From: Acetispira formosa (nom. nud.)
GTDB taxonomy: Bacteria; Desulfobacterota; Desulfarculia; Adiutricales; Adiutricaceae
Reading direction: 5' to 3'
Length of the DNA stretch: 64,000 nt
Assembly (NCBI GenBank): GCA_023525915.1
Contig: CP026657.1
Coordinates: 3,620,001-3,684,000, forward strand
The stretch's first letter is position 1; the number at the start of each line of letters is the position of its first letter. A program made the position numbers and the translations under genes. Below the pieces are notes generated by a model, which had not been told where the DNA came from, ran no database searches, and saw nothing but the letters and a program-made list of their open reading frames with translations. Shown in pieces: positions 8,167 to 16,224 of this stretch.

Positions 8167-8575
8167 ACCGGCGCACGGTCAACCTGCCGTCAACCGGCAA
8201 GTGTCAGTGCGCGTCAGTGTTCATTAAACCATCTTTTACCGGCGCACGGTCAACCTGCCGTCAACCGGCAAGTGTCAGTGCGCGTCAGTGTTCATTAAAC
8301 CATCTTTTACCGGCGCACGGTCAACCTGCCGTCAACCGGCAAGTGTCAGTGCGCGTCAGTGTTCATTAAACCATCTTTTACCGGCGCACGGTCAACCTGC
8401 CGTCAACCGGCAAGTGTCAGTGCGCGTCAGTGTTCATTAAACCATCTTTTACCGGCGCACGGTCAACCTGCCGTCAACCGGCAAGTGTCAGTGCGCGTCA
8501 GTGTTCATTAAACCATCTTTTACCGGCGCACGGTCAACCTGCCGTCAACCGGCGATTACCAGTGCGCGAGAGTAT
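8167..8575. repeat. 71-bp tandem repeat, five full copies plus a diverged sixth
   Basis: The unit begins ACCGGCGCACGGTCAACCTG and starts at 8167, 8238, 8309, 8380, 8451 and 8522. The first five are essentially identical; the sixth diverges after about 32 bp. Each unit can form a stem through GCGCAC and GTGCGC. The units abut with no unique spacer, so it is not a CRISPR array. It occupies the gap between the epimerase and permease genes. Confidence 0.92.
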
Positions 8576-8594
8576 ACAGTAAATGATCGGACCG

Positions 8595-9563
8595 TTACAC
8601 TGATTTAGTGAACCAGTTCCAGGTGCGGCCCAATCCTTCAGCCAGCTCTGTTTCCGGCCGGAATGAAAGACATTCGGCCGCCAGAGAGATCGGCCCCTGT
8701 GAATGGCGGATATCGCCGGGGCGGGGCGGGGCGAACACGGGCCGCGTCCGGCTTCCGGCCAGCCCGGCCAGATGTTCATAAAGGTTCAGGATGCTGACGG
8801 CCTTTCCGCTGCCGATATTGAAAGCCCGCCCTGAAGCCCTCTCAGCCGGGGCGAACGCGGCGGCCAGATTGGCCCGGACCACATCCGCGACATAGACAAA
8901 ATCACGGGTTTGCCCGCCGTCGTCAAATATGGTGACGGGCAGACCCTGATGCAGTTTTTCCATGAAAATTGATATTACGCCGCTGTAAGGTGAATCGGGC
9001 AGCTGCCGTGGGCCGTAGACGTTGAAATAGCGGAGGTAGACGGTTTCCAGCCCGCGATAGCCGCTGAAAAATTTGCCATAATGTTCGCCCAGAAGTTTGT
9101 GAATGGCATAGGGGGTATCGGGCTGGGGGCAGAGTTCTTCGTGGTGGGGGACCGGCAAGTCGCCATAAATGGCGGAGCTGGATGAAAAGACCACCCTTCT
9201 CGCTCCGTGTTCAGCGGCGGCCGCATAAATTCCATAAACGCCCAGATCATTGAGATCTATGCATTTGAGCGGGTTTTCGATGCTCTCCGGCACTGCCACC
9301 AGCCCGGCCAGGTGAAAAACCGCCTGGACGCGGTCCATAGCCGCGTCCAAAGAGCTTTCATCGCGTATTGAACCCTGAACGATCTCCAGCCTGTCCCCGG
9401 CCGAGATTCCGGCTTCGTCGAGATTTGCGATATAGCCGGTGGAGAGGTCGTCCAGGACCCTGACTTCGTGTCCGTGGGCCAGGAGGGCGTCCACCAGATG
9501 TGAGCCGATGAATCCGGCTCCGCCGGTGACCAGGGCGCGGCTCATTGCGCGTGGCTTGGCCAA
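8595..9563 (-). CDS. NAD-dependent sugar epimerase/dehydratase (GalE-like)
   Basis: This is a 322-residue extended SDR enzyme: ALVTGGAGFIGSHLVDAL is the NAD-binding Rossmann turn, FSSSSAIYG carries the catalytic Ser/Thr position, and YAIHKLLGEHY gives the Tyr-x3-Lys pair. The overall pattern resembles UDP-glucose 4-epimerases and related UDP-sugar epimerases; the exact sugar cannot be told. A TTG start at 9563 is used because it lies one base after the preceding stop, with GAGG nine bases upstream; an internal ATG at 9545 has no ribosome site. It probably supplies a sugar for surface polysaccharide. Confidence 0.85.
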   Translation of the reverse strand: MAKPRAMSRALVTGGAGFIGSHLVDALLAHGHEVRVLDDLSTGYIANLDEAGISAGDRLEIVQGSIRDESSLDAAMDRVQAVFHLAGLVAVPESIENPLKCIDLNDLGVYGIYAAAAEHGARRVVFSSSSAIYGDLPVPHHEELCPQPDTPYAIHKLLGEHYGKFFSGYRGLETVYLRYFNVYGPRQLPDSPYSGVISIFMEKLHQGLPVTIFDDGGQTRDFVYVADVVRANLAAAFAPAERASGRAFNIGSGKAVSILNLYEHLAGLAGSRTRPVFAPPRPGDIRHSQGPISLAAECLSFRPETELAEGLGRTWNWFTKSV

Positions 9564-9564
9564 G

Positions 9565-9810
9565 TTAATCGACCTCGTCGCCGTCGCGTTCGGCCTGATA
9601 GATCATTTCGAGGGCCAGATCGGTTTTAATGGCTTCGAGGTAGCCGATCAGTTCGGGGATATTATCGGTATTGGTCATGAAGGAGAAGCGTGATCCGCTT
9701 TTGCGTTTCCCGATGACGAGTGCTTCCTCCAGCGGATCTTCGGCTGGTTTGGTCAAGGCGTCGAGCACCTCATCCAGAACGGAATATCTCTTAAATTCTA
9801 AAACTTTCAT
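9565..9810 (-). CDS. Small protein of unknown function upstream of the epimerase
   Basis: An 81-residue acidic protein starting MKVLEFKRYSVLDEVLDALT, with AGAGGG eight bases before the ATG. It shows predicted helices, no membrane segment and no cysteine. Its stop lies one base before the TTG of the epimerase gene, so the two are coupled. I do not recognise a family; a regulatory or accessory role is only a guess from position. Confidence 0.6.
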   Translation of the reverse strand: MKVLEFKRYSVLDEVLDALTKPAEDPLEEALVIGKRKSGSRFSFMTNTDNIPELIGYLEAIKTDLALEMIYQAERDGDEVD

Positions 9811-9884
9811 AGCACAAACCCTCTGACCATTTTATAACACTATATAATGCCATCTCCCCCCCCCCTTGTCAACCAGGGCGTAGC

Positions 9885-10050
9885 CCTGGCAGCGATTTTA
9901 ATTATGGCTTTTTCCCTTGAACTTACAGTTCGTAGCTACACAAAAAGCGTGGTTTTTGTTTCGCGAGCGGCTATTTTTCCGCCAAAACCAGTCGCTGACG
10001 CTCCGTCTCGAAGACTCGACCACCGCTATAGGTGGCCGTGAAAGCCATAA
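9885..10050 (+). repeat. TIR-family element
   Basis: It begins GCAGCGATTTTAATTATGGC, carries AAAAAGCGTGGTTTTTG and CAGTCGCTGACGCTCCGTC, and ends CATAACTGG. Same family as the array at 2590. It lies upstream of the minus-strand operon start at 9810. Confidence 0.85.
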
Positions 10051-10168
10051 CTGGGAGCCTATCGGGAAATACTGCAACATGCTGATTTAATTGATGAATT
10101 TTTTGTTTCGTATTTCAAAATTAACAATAAAATCAGCATGTTACAACATTCCCCGACAGGCTCCCAGG
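10051..10168. repeat. 118-bp single palindrome
   Basis: CTGGGAGCCTATCGGG at the left pairs with CCCCGACAGGCTCCCAG at the right, and AACATGCTGATTT pairs with AAATCAGCATGTT inside. The AT-rich loop is about 40 bp. No other copy is seen in the window. Confidence 0.75.
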
Positions 10169-10275
10169 CAAGTCCTTCCCGTAATAGTAAATTTTGGCGG
10201 CCATCATCGTATTAAGAGCGGTGCCCCCTCACCTGTTACCCACATAGTCAGCTCACTGACAAGCGCTATAGGCCT
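10169..10275 (+). repeat. Half copy of the 200-bp palindrome family
   Basis: It contains TTGGCGGCCATCATCGTATT followed by AAGAGCGGTGCCCCCTC, the arm found in full palindromes at 14511 and 23369. The second arm is missing. Confidence 0.7.
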
Positions 10276-10302
10276 CTTCAAAATAAAACAGCCAACAATG
10301 TA

Positions 10303-10431
10303 GGAGGCGGGGGCTGAAAAATTTCTGTAGAGAACCATTGTTTTTGCGCCACTTGTTTGAGCTTCGTATTCGAAGCGAGTTGTGGCGCTAAAACAATGGT
10401 GAACGAAAGAAAATTTTCAGCCCCCGCCTCC
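10303..10431. repeat. 129-bp palindrome with GCTTCG-centre module
   Basis: GGAGGCGGGGGCTGAAAA on the left pairs with TTTTCAGCCCCCGCCTCC on the right; CATTGTTTTTGCGCCAC pairs with its complement, and the centre is GCTTCGTATTCGAAGC. The same central module occurs inside each arm of the giant palindromes at 19618 and 36741. It ends 25 bp from the metY stop and may also serve as its terminator. Confidence 0.75.
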
Positions 10432-10455
10432 GGCACACCGCTAAATATCTGCCTA

Positions 10456-11751
10456 TTAAAGGGCGCGGTCAATAGCTTCGATGAGGTCGTTCACATCTTC
10501 CAGCCCCACCGACAGGCGGATGAGGTCGTCCGGCACTCCGGCCTGGGCCCGCTCTTCCGGGCTCAACTGCTGATGGGTCGTTGAGGCGGCGTGGATGACC
10601 AGGGTGCGGGCATCCAGAATGTTGGCCAGATGCGATAGCAGATCCACATTGTCAATAAAACGCGCCGCCGCGTCGAAGCCGCCTTTCAGGCCAAAACCAA
10701 AGACCGCGCCCGGACCATGTTCGAAATACTTGCGGGCCAGACCGTAATGGGGGCTGGTGGTCAGGCCGGAATAGGCTACCCAGGCCACCTTGGGATGCCC
10801 GGCCAGATGCTCGGCAATCAGACGGGCGCTCTCGGCCTGGCGCAGAGCGCGAAGCGGCAGCGTCTCCAGACCCAGAAGGAATTCGTGCGCCCCGAATGGC
10901 GACAGCACCGGGCCGAAGTTGCGGAGCATATCCAGCCGCAGACGGGTGCAAACCGCTGTGCTCCGTCCCTCCCGGTAATAGGGCTCACCGGCCGTCTCCC
11001 AGAAATTGACGTTGTTGTAGGTCGGGTCCGGGGCGTTGAGGTAGTTGGTGAAACGCTGGTTCTGTCCCCAGTTGAAATCTCCCTTTTCAATGACGATACC
11101 GCCCAAATGGGTGCCGTGCCCGCCAATGAGCTTGGTCAATGAATACGTCGCCAGGTCGGCCCCGAAATCAAAGGGGTTCAACAATGGCGGCGGCGCGGCG
11201 GAATTGTCGATAATTAAAGGCAGGCCGTGGGCGTGGGCAATGGCGGCAACTTTTTCCATGTCCACCACATAGCCGCTGGGGTTGGCCACCCCTTCACCGA
11301 ATACAGCCACCGTATCGTCGTCAATGGCCGCTTCCAGGGCTTGGCTGTCATTGAGATCCACAAACTTGGTGTGTATGCCGAAGCGTTTGAGGGTGTGCTC
11401 CAGAAGAGTGGAGGTGCCGCCGTAAAGCTGCGGGCTGGAGACGAAGTTCTTGCCGGGGCTGGCCAGGGCCAGAAACAGGAAGGAATTGGCCGCCGAGCCG
11501 CTGGAAAAGGATACCGCCGCCGAGGCCCCATGATAGGCCGCCAGCCTCTCTTCCAGCACATTGACGGTCGGGCTGCCGAGGCGGCTGTAAAGGTAGCCTG
11601 GCTTTTTCAGGGCGTAGAGATCAGCCCCCTCCTGCGCGTCCTTAAAGACATAGCTGGTGGTGGCGTATATGGGCACGGCCCGGGACTGAAGGTTCTGGCC
11701 GCAATCATATCCGGCGTGAAGGGCCAGAGTGGCGGGACGGTATTTTTTCAT
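10456..11751 (-). CDS. metY: O-acetylhomoserine sulfhydrylase-like PLP enzyme
   Basis: The 431-residue protein belongs to the Cys/Met-metabolism PLP family: YATTSYVFKDA near residue 29, the cofactor-contacting SFSSGSAANSFLF, and the PLP lysine in YSLTKLIGGHGTHLGG. The length and the long insertion after the lysine favour O-acetylhomoserine sulfhydrylase (sulfide plus O-acetylhomoserine to homocysteine) over cystathionine gamma-synthase, which is about 40 residues shorter. It stands alone between palindromes. A GC-rich hairpin lies in its leader at 11790-11817. Confidence 0.85.
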   Translation of the reverse strand: MKKYRPATLALHAGYDCGQNLQSRAVPIYATTSYVFKDAQEGADLYALKKPGYLYSRLGSPTVNVLEERLAAYHGASAAVSFSSGSAANSFLFLALASPGKNFVSSPQLYGGTSTLLEHTLKRFGIHTKFVDLNDSQALEAAIDDDTVAVFGEGVANPSGYVVDMEKVAAIAHAHGLPLIIDNSAAPPPLLNPFDFGADLATYSLTKLIGGHGTHLGGIVIEKGDFNWGQNQRFTNYLNAPDPTYNNVNFWETAGEPYYREGRSTAVCTRLRLDMLRNFGPVLSPFGAHEFLLGLETLPLRALRQAESARLIAEHLAGHPKVAWVAYSGLTTSPHYGLARKYFEHGPGAVFGFGLKGGFDAAARFIDNVDLLSHLANILDARTLVIHAASTTHQQLSPEERAQAGVPDDLIRLSVGLEDVNDLIEAIDRAL

Positions 11752-11789
11752 GGAGTCTCCATCTTCAATTGCCAGGAAAAGCGTTCAGC

Positions 11790-11817
11790 CACCGGAGGAC
11801 CTGGTCCCGTTCCGGTG
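11790..11817 (-). other. Hairpin in the metY leader
   Basis: On the minus strand CACCGG, then GGGACC, pair with GGTCC and CCGGTG around a very short loop. It is 39 bases upstream of the start. I do not recognise a SAM riboswitch consensus and see no T-tract, so its role is open. Confidence 0.4.
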
Positions 11818-11848
11818 TGTTTATAACAATATGGCCGGTTCAGGGCGG

Positions 11849-12043
11849 CTATTTCTTCTTGTCGTTAATCTTGGCCATATCACTTTTTATCTGGATGAGT
11901 CTGGCCACCTGTTCGGGTTTGGTGTCTTTCGGAAGGCCGAGATTGGCTAAAAGCTCCTGGCGGACTTCTTTCAGATAGGCCTGCCGGTCGAAAGGTTTTT
12001 CGTCAGCCTCGGCCGGCATGGAGGTTTTCGGTTTATCTGCCAT
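11849..12043 (-). CDS. Small charged protein of unknown function
   Basis: From the ATG at 12043 the frame encodes 64 residues beginning MADKPKTSMPAEADEKPFDR and ending KINDKKK, mostly charged and probably helical. AGGAAATATTT in front gives a fair ribosome site; a longer frame to 12085 lacks one. No membrane segment or known motif is seen. It lies about 97 bp upstream of metY on the same strand and could share its transcript. Confidence 0.5.
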   Translation of the reverse strand: MADKPKTSMPAEADEKPFDRQAYLKEVRQELLANLGLPKDTKPEQVARLIQIKSDMAKINDKKK

Positions 12044-12085
12044 AAATATTTCCTTTCTCAGCGTCTTGGCGAAAAAAGCATGCAT

Positions 12086-12338
12086 AACAATAGCATGTTA
12101 ACCGGCCCATAACAAGTATTCACAGCCCGGTGCCGGCCGCGCACCCCACGCTTCAGGTTTATATGATGGAAAGGTGGCGGTTTATCTCATGTGAGGTTTG
12201 CCTGATGCTTCTCTCAACGGAAATTTGTGCCGACCATCAGGTAAATGTTGCCTCCTCTTTTAGCCTGAAATTATGACGATTATAGATAATGCCTGTATAA
12301 TATCATTATTATCAATTAGTTACGCTTTTTCTTATTTT
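12086..12338. other. Gap between divergent genes; no gene seen
   Basis: This stretch, which with the sigma54-like site and leader fills 12044-12423, is AT-rich near 12280-12340. I find no ORF with a ribosome site and no repeat family. Upstream activator sites for sigma54 would be expected here, but I cannot identify one. Confidence 0.5.
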
Positions 12339-12354
12339 TGGCATTAGGTTTGCT
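12339..12354 (+). promoter_or_regulatory. Sigma54 (-24/-12) promoter candidate
   Basis: TGGCAT-TAGGT-TTGCT matches the consensus TGGCAC-N5-TTGCW with exact GG-to-GC spacing. The expected start is near 12366, 58 bases before the MerR-type ATG. A sigma54 promoter would need an enhancer-binding activator, not seen in this window. Confidence 0.55.
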
Positions 12355-12423
12355 TCTAAACCTGGCATAGCGGCGAGGTTGAATGCCGCCTGGTAATCCC
12401 AACCAATTCACAGGAGGCAAAAT

Positions 12424-12786
12424 ATGCCAATGATCATTAAAAAAGACTGGTTGACCATAGGTGAGGTTTCTGATCTTACGGGCGTTCCCATTCACACCCT
12501 GCGTTACTGGGAAAGTGAGTTCGACGGTTATTTCAGCCCTCTCAGAACTTCCGGCCGCCAGCGCCGCTATGATGAAGAAGCCGTCAGCCGTGTGCTGGAA
12601 ATCAAAACCCTCTTGAAAGAGGAAAAATACAGCATTGCCGGCGCCCGTCAGGTTTTGTCACGCAAGATGAACCTCAGCGACGCCCTGATGAGCGGGTTCA
12701 CCGCCGAAGAACGCCCCGGAGTCGCCGCCGCCATTCCCACGGCCATTGCCTCCATGCCCGTTCCCGGCCCCAATAACGTGAACTAA
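12424..12786 (+). CDS. MerR-type HTH protein without effector domain
   Basis: The 120-residue protein has a MerR N-terminal winged helix, LTIGEVSDLTGVPIHTLRYWESEFDGYF, then SGRQRRYDEEAVSRVLEIKTLL, followed by a Pro/Ala-rich tail with no coiled-coil or metal-binding cysteines. AGGAGG lies eight bases before the ATG. Such short proteins can be regulators or DNA-architectural proteins. The preceding sigma54-like site is unusual for this family. No obvious target gene is adjacent. Confidence 0.85.
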   Translation: MPMIIKKDWLTIGEVSDLTGVPIHTLRYWESEFDGYFSPLRTSGRQRRYDEEAVSRVLEIKTLLKEEKYSIAGARQVLSRKMNLSDALMSGFTAEERPGVAAAIPTAIASMPVPGPNNVN

Positions 12787-12805
12787 GGTGCCAGGCGAAG
12801 TGAAA

Positions 12806-12846
12806 AGGGGAAACCTCCCGTTTGCTTGATAAGCGGCGTTTCCCCT
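12806..12846 (+). terminator. Hairpin after the MerR-type gene
   Basis: AGGGGAAAC pairs with GTTTCCCCT across a 22-base loop, 20 bases after the stop. There is no T-tract, so termination would be weak or factor-dependent. Confidence 0.4.
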
Positions 12847-12854
12847 ATTCTAAA

Positions 12855-12995
12855 TGTAAACTTTTTCCCTTGAACTGGCGCCCCCTCCGCTACGCAAAAA
12901 GCGTGGTTTTTGCTTCGCAAGCGGCTTTAGTGGCCTCAACACCAGTCGCTGGCGCTCCGTCACCCCGGGGGGTGACTTGCTTTGAGCCTTGCCCG
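12855..12995 (+). repeat. Diverged TIR-family element
   Basis: It retains CCCTTGAACT, AAAAAGCGTGGTTTTTG and CCAGTCGCTGGCGCTCCGTC in the family order; the ends are eroded. Confidence 0.75.
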
Positions 12996-13135
12996 TTTGT
13001 ATTCCGTTGATAAATCTGCTAAAATACGAAGCGGATTAGTCAAAATTCGGCATTTTTATTATGACCCGAACCGCTCCCTAAGGTTCACAAGCATAATTCA
13101 GCCGGATTTGGAATTCTTAGCGGCGAGGGTGTTAT

Positions 13136-13753
13136 ATGTCGATTAAAGACAGTGACAGGTTCTTCGTCATCACCGGCCCGGAAGGGGCCGGCAAAACCAC
13201 TTTGACCCAGGCCCTGGAACGGGCCGGGTTCGATACGGTTATTGAAAGCACCCGCGAGGTCTGGCGCTATCAGGAGCGCATCGGCGGACGGTATATCGCT
13301 TTTTCCGGCGGCAGCCAGCTTGATGAAATGATATATTTCGAGCTGTCGCTGGCCTTTGACATCCGGTCCTATGACCAGGCCGCAGCCAAAACCGGCGGCC
13401 CGGTGATTTTCGACCGGGGCATGCTGGATATCATCATCTTCATGCGGCACCTGAACCTGCCGGTGCCGGACCACATCATAAAAGCCGTAAGGCTCCATCC
13501 CTACAACCGCACTGTCTTCATGGCTCCATTCCGGGCCGATATCTATACCCAGGACCCTGAACGAGTCAGCACCGCTGAAGAGGCCGCCGCCCAGGAGCCG
13601 CTTTTTAAGGAAATTTATGCCGAGTTCGGTTATGAACTGCTTTACCTGCCCACCGCCACGGTGGAGGAAAGGGTTCGTTTCGTGGCCGAGCATGTCCGTC
13701 TTGATCAGCGGGTGCGGTCAGCCGTGCGCCAGGCCCTCCTGGATTGCTCCTGA
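13136..13753 (+). CDS. P-loop ATPase/kinase-like protein (AAA_28 type)
   Basis: The 205-residue protein opens with RFFVITGPEGAGKTT, a Walker A motif (residues 14-22), and has VIFDRGMLDIIIFM as a Walker B/DRG-like segment, resembling the AAA_28/NadR-kinase-like group. A later EEPLFKEIYAEFGYELLYLP segment fits the lid region of nucleoside-kinase folds. Its function is not known. It is convergent with the corrinoid protein gene, with 12 bases between their stop codons. GAGGG precedes the ATG. Confidence 0.75.
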   Translation: MSIKDSDRFFVITGPEGAGKTTLTQALERAGFDTVIESTREVWRYQERIGGRYIAFSGGSQLDEMIYFELSLAFDIRSYDQAAAKTGGPVIFDRGMLDIIIFMRHLNLPVPDHIIKAVRLHPYNRTVFMAPFRADIYTQDPERVSTAEEAAAQEPLFKEIYAEFGYELLYLPTATVEERVRFVAEHVRLDQRVRSAVRQALLDCS

Positions 13754-13765
13754 AACGATAGGGTC

Positions 13766-14419
13766 TCAAGCGGCGGGCGGCACCAGTTTTTCGCAAAGGC
13801 GGACTGTATCGAAAGCGGTGATGACGTTGAAATCGGCTCCGTACTGCTGGCGGTGTTCATCGCGGACTTGTGCGCCGGTGATGAATATATAGGGTTTCAC
13901 TTTGCCGCCGCGCACTGTCCTCAATCCGGCCACTGTTTCACCGAGACTGGGGAAGCAGGTGCTAAGAAGGACGGACAGGCCCACCACATCCGGCTGGAAC
14001 ACTTCGCATTCCTTAATAAAATCGCACAATGGAACATCAACGCCGAGATCCTTGACTTCGAAGCCGTGGGCGGACAGCAAGGCCCCGGCGATATTTTTGC
14101 CGAGACCGTGGATATCGCCCTGAATGGTGCCAATAAGGACCCTGCCCCGGCTGCCGCGAACCTGGCTGTGCGGGAGCCAGGGGGTGACTTCATCGGTGAT
14201 TTGGCTCATCAGTTCACCGGCCATGATCAGCCCGGCGATATAATATTCACCGGCCGCGTATTTTTCTCCGATGACGGCCAGGGCTTTTTCACAGCAGCTA
14301 AGTATTTCGATAGGTTCGATACCCTGTTCCAGGAGTTCGGAAGTTATGGAAACGCAGCACTCGTCATCGAGTTCCACCAGGGTCCGGCTCAATTTTTCCA
14401 ACGTGGCTTTTTCTGACAT
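13766..14419 (-). CDS. Cobalamin-binding corrinoid protein of methyltransferase type
   Basis: The 216-residue protein has the two domains of MtaC/MtbC-like corrinoid proteins: an N-terminal helical cap and a B12-binding Rossmann domain with GDIHGLGKNI (Asp-x-His-x-x-Gly; His is the cobalt ligand), GLSVLLST and FITGAQV. It would carry the methyl group between a substrate methyltransferase and a tetrahydrofolate or CoM methyltransferase. Neither partner is adjacent; the ASKHA-type reductive activator at 38939 could reactivate it. The ATG at 14419 fits the domain start, with only a weak ribosome site. Confidence 0.88.
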   Translation of the reverse strand: MSEKATLEKLSRTLVELDDECCVSITSELLEQGIEPIEILSCCEKALAVIGEKYAAGEYYIAGLIMAGELMSQITDEVTPWLPHSQVRGSRGRVLIGTIQGDIHGLGKNIAGALLSAHGFEVKDLGVDVPLCDFIKECEVFQPDVVGLSVLLSTCFPSLGETVAGLRTVRGGKVKPYIFITGAQVRDEHRQQYGADFNVITAFDTVRLCEKLVPPAA

Positions 14420-14510
14420 ACTGATTCTCTGAAGCGTAAAAACATATATTAGGTATAGATAACCCCCACCCATATTACCAGATCCCCCCCCAAACGCAAA
14501 GCCGGGCAGC

Positions 14511-14710
14511 CGGGCAGGGCCCGGACCCCATGTCTGGGTGAGCCTTTCCCGTAATAGTTAAATTTGGCGGCCATCATCGTATTAAGAGCGTTGCCCCCTC
14601 CGCTGATAACGCGGCCACAGCGGAGGGGCACCGCTCTTAATACGATGATGGCCGCCAAAACCAGCGCCCAGGGAAACCCTCACCCAGACATGGGGTCCGG
14701 GCCCCGCCCG
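14511..14710. repeat. 200-bp palindrome, full copy
   Basis: Outer arms start CGGGCAGGGCCCGGACCCC and include CATGTCTGGGTGAG; inner arms contain TTGGCGGCCATCATCGTATT and GCCCCCTCCGCTG. The right half is the reverse complement with only scattered differences. It fills most of the gap between the divergent corrinoid and IclR genes. Confidence 0.88.
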
Positions 14711-14804
14711 GTGGTGTTATGTATTGCGAAATGAGAGCGCTGATGGTAAAATGTCGGTTCGTGGTCGATACGTCGGCTGAATTCGAAACTTTGTTACGGA
14801 ATCA

Positions 14805-15608
14805 ATGGTGAATAATATGTCTGAACGGACCTACATGGTCAACTCAGTGGTGAAATGCCTGGCCATTATGGAAGCCCTGGCCAGCCAGGGCGCTTCATCA
14901 CTGTCTGACCTCAAAACAACCCTGGGGCTGGATAAAGCTACCCTGCACAGAATTCTCAGCACCCTCAAGGCCCTGGGCTACGTCAAACAGAACCAGAGCG
15001 ACCAACGCTATTTCCTGACCTTTAAAATGTTTCAGGTCGGCAACATGGTGGTGGAGAGGGGCGGACTGAAAGCCCTGATTCACCCCTATCTGGAAAAAAT
15101 CTCTTCTGATTTTCAAGAGCTCATCTACGCCTCGGTCATGACCGAGCCGGGCCAGGCCATCTGTATCGACAAAACCGAAGTCGACCTCTATCAGCAACTG
15201 CGCCTGAACGTTTCCATCGGCGGCAACGTCAGTATGCACGCCTCCAGCATGGGCCGCTGCTTCATGGCTTTCATGAACCCTGATTACTTTAACCCGGTCT
15301 TTGATTCTCTGGTTTTTGAACAATTCACTCCCCACACCATCACCGATTCCGGTCAGTTGATGCGGGAACTGGAAAAAATCCGTCTACAGGGTTACGCCCT
15401 GGAAGAGGGCGAACGCATTGAAGGGGCCATGTGTATCGGCGTTCCGGTGCTGAACAGCCACGGCCATGCCCACGCGGCCATCAGCGCCACCGGCCCCAAG
15501 GCCAGGATGCTGGTGAAAAAAGAAGGGCTCATCCGCTCACTGACGGAAGCCTCCAAAGAACTTTCCATCATCTGCGGGCTGGCCCCCGAAAAATGGCCCA
15601 TCAACTGA
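14805..15608 (+). CDS. IclR-family transcriptional regulator
   Basis: The 267-residue protein has the IclR winged helix (SVVKCLAIMEALASQGASSL, then LGLDKATLHRILSTLKALGYV) and the GAF-like effector domain with ASSMGRCFMAF and GYALEEGERIEGAMCIGVPV in the expected places. IclR proteins control aromatic, acetate or sugar catabolism. A second ATG at 14817 is an alternative start. It is followed ten bases later by a Nudix gene and is divergent from the corrinoid protein gene, which it might regulate. Confidence 0.92.
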   Translation: MVNNMSERTYMVNSVVKCLAIMEALASQGASSLSDLKTTLGLDKATLHRILSTLKALGYVKQNQSDQRYFLTFKMFQVGNMVVERGGLKALIHPYLEKISSDFQELIYASVMTEPGQAICIDKTEVDLYQQLRLNVSIGGNVSMHASSMGRCFMAFMNPDYFNPVFDSLVFEQFTPHTITDSGQLMRELEKIRLQGYALEEGERIEGAMCIGVPVLNSHGHAHAAISATGPKARMLVKKEGLIRSLTEASKELSIICGLAPEKWPIN

Positions 15609-15618
15609 GGCGGCCATA

Positions 15619-16224
15619 ATGACCCCTATGACCGCCGCTTCAATTGTGCCAAATCTTTCTGTTGAATGCCTGAAGACTATTGTGAGCGCTATCCAGGCTT
15701 CACCGGCCCAGGATTCGGACGGCCGCCGGCCGGGGGCCGTCATGACCATTTTTCTGGAATCCGGCGGTGAACCGGCCCTTCTGTTTACCAAGCGGGCCGC
15801 ACATCTCGATGAACACGCCGGGCAGATTTCCTTTCCCGGCGGGGCCGTGGAAGAATATGACCCTGATTTCCAGGCCGCGGCTTTCCGGGAAACTTTTGAG
15901 GAAGTATCCATCCGGCCGGAAGAGCTGGAAATCCTTTCTCCCTTGCCCCGCCAGCCGGTGCTGGAAACCTGGATGATTCATCCTTTTGCCGCCTGGTGGC
16001 CCGCGCCGCGCCCCTTGGCCTATGATCCGGTGGAAGTGGCGCGCGTGATCATCCATCCCCTCTCGGATCTTATGCGCCAGCATCAGCGCGAATGCTGGCT
16101 GGTGCCCGGCCCGGAGGTCTGCCGTTACGAACTGGGCGGCGAGATCCTCTGGGGGGCCACCGCCCGAATCGCGGCGCGCCTGTTGGATTACATCATATCA
16201 GCCATTGAACTTGACCGGGCCTGA
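15619..16224 (+). CDS. Nudix hydrolase, CoA pyrophosphatase (NudL) type
   Basis: The 201-residue protein carries LLFTKRAAHLDEHAGQISFP and the following GGAVEEYDPDFQAAAFRETF-EEV, which combine the CoA-pyrophosphatase UPF0035 signature with a Nudix box. It probably cleaves CoA or its derivatives to 4'-phosphopantetheine and 3',5'-ADP. GAGG precedes the ATG, and it is likely co-transcribed with the IclR gene. Its last 37 bases overlap the 3' end of the convergent DUF305 gene. Confidence 0.85.
   Translation: MTPMTAASIVPNLSVECLKTIVSAIQASPAQDSDGRRPGAVMTIFLESGGEPALLFTKRAAHLDEHAGQISFPGGAVEEYDPDFQAAAFRETFEEVSIRPEELEILSPLPRQPVLETWMIHPFAAWWPAPRPLAYDPVEVARVIIHPLSDLMRQHQRECWLVPGPEVCRYELGGEILWGATARIAARLLDYIISAIELDRA

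Noticed and set aside
8167-8575. CRISPR array
   Set aside because: The 71-bp units abut each other; there are no unique spacers, and no cas gene is present.
11790-11817. SAM riboswitch in front of metY
   Set aside because: Only one hairpin is visible, without the conserved bases of the SAM classes that I know.
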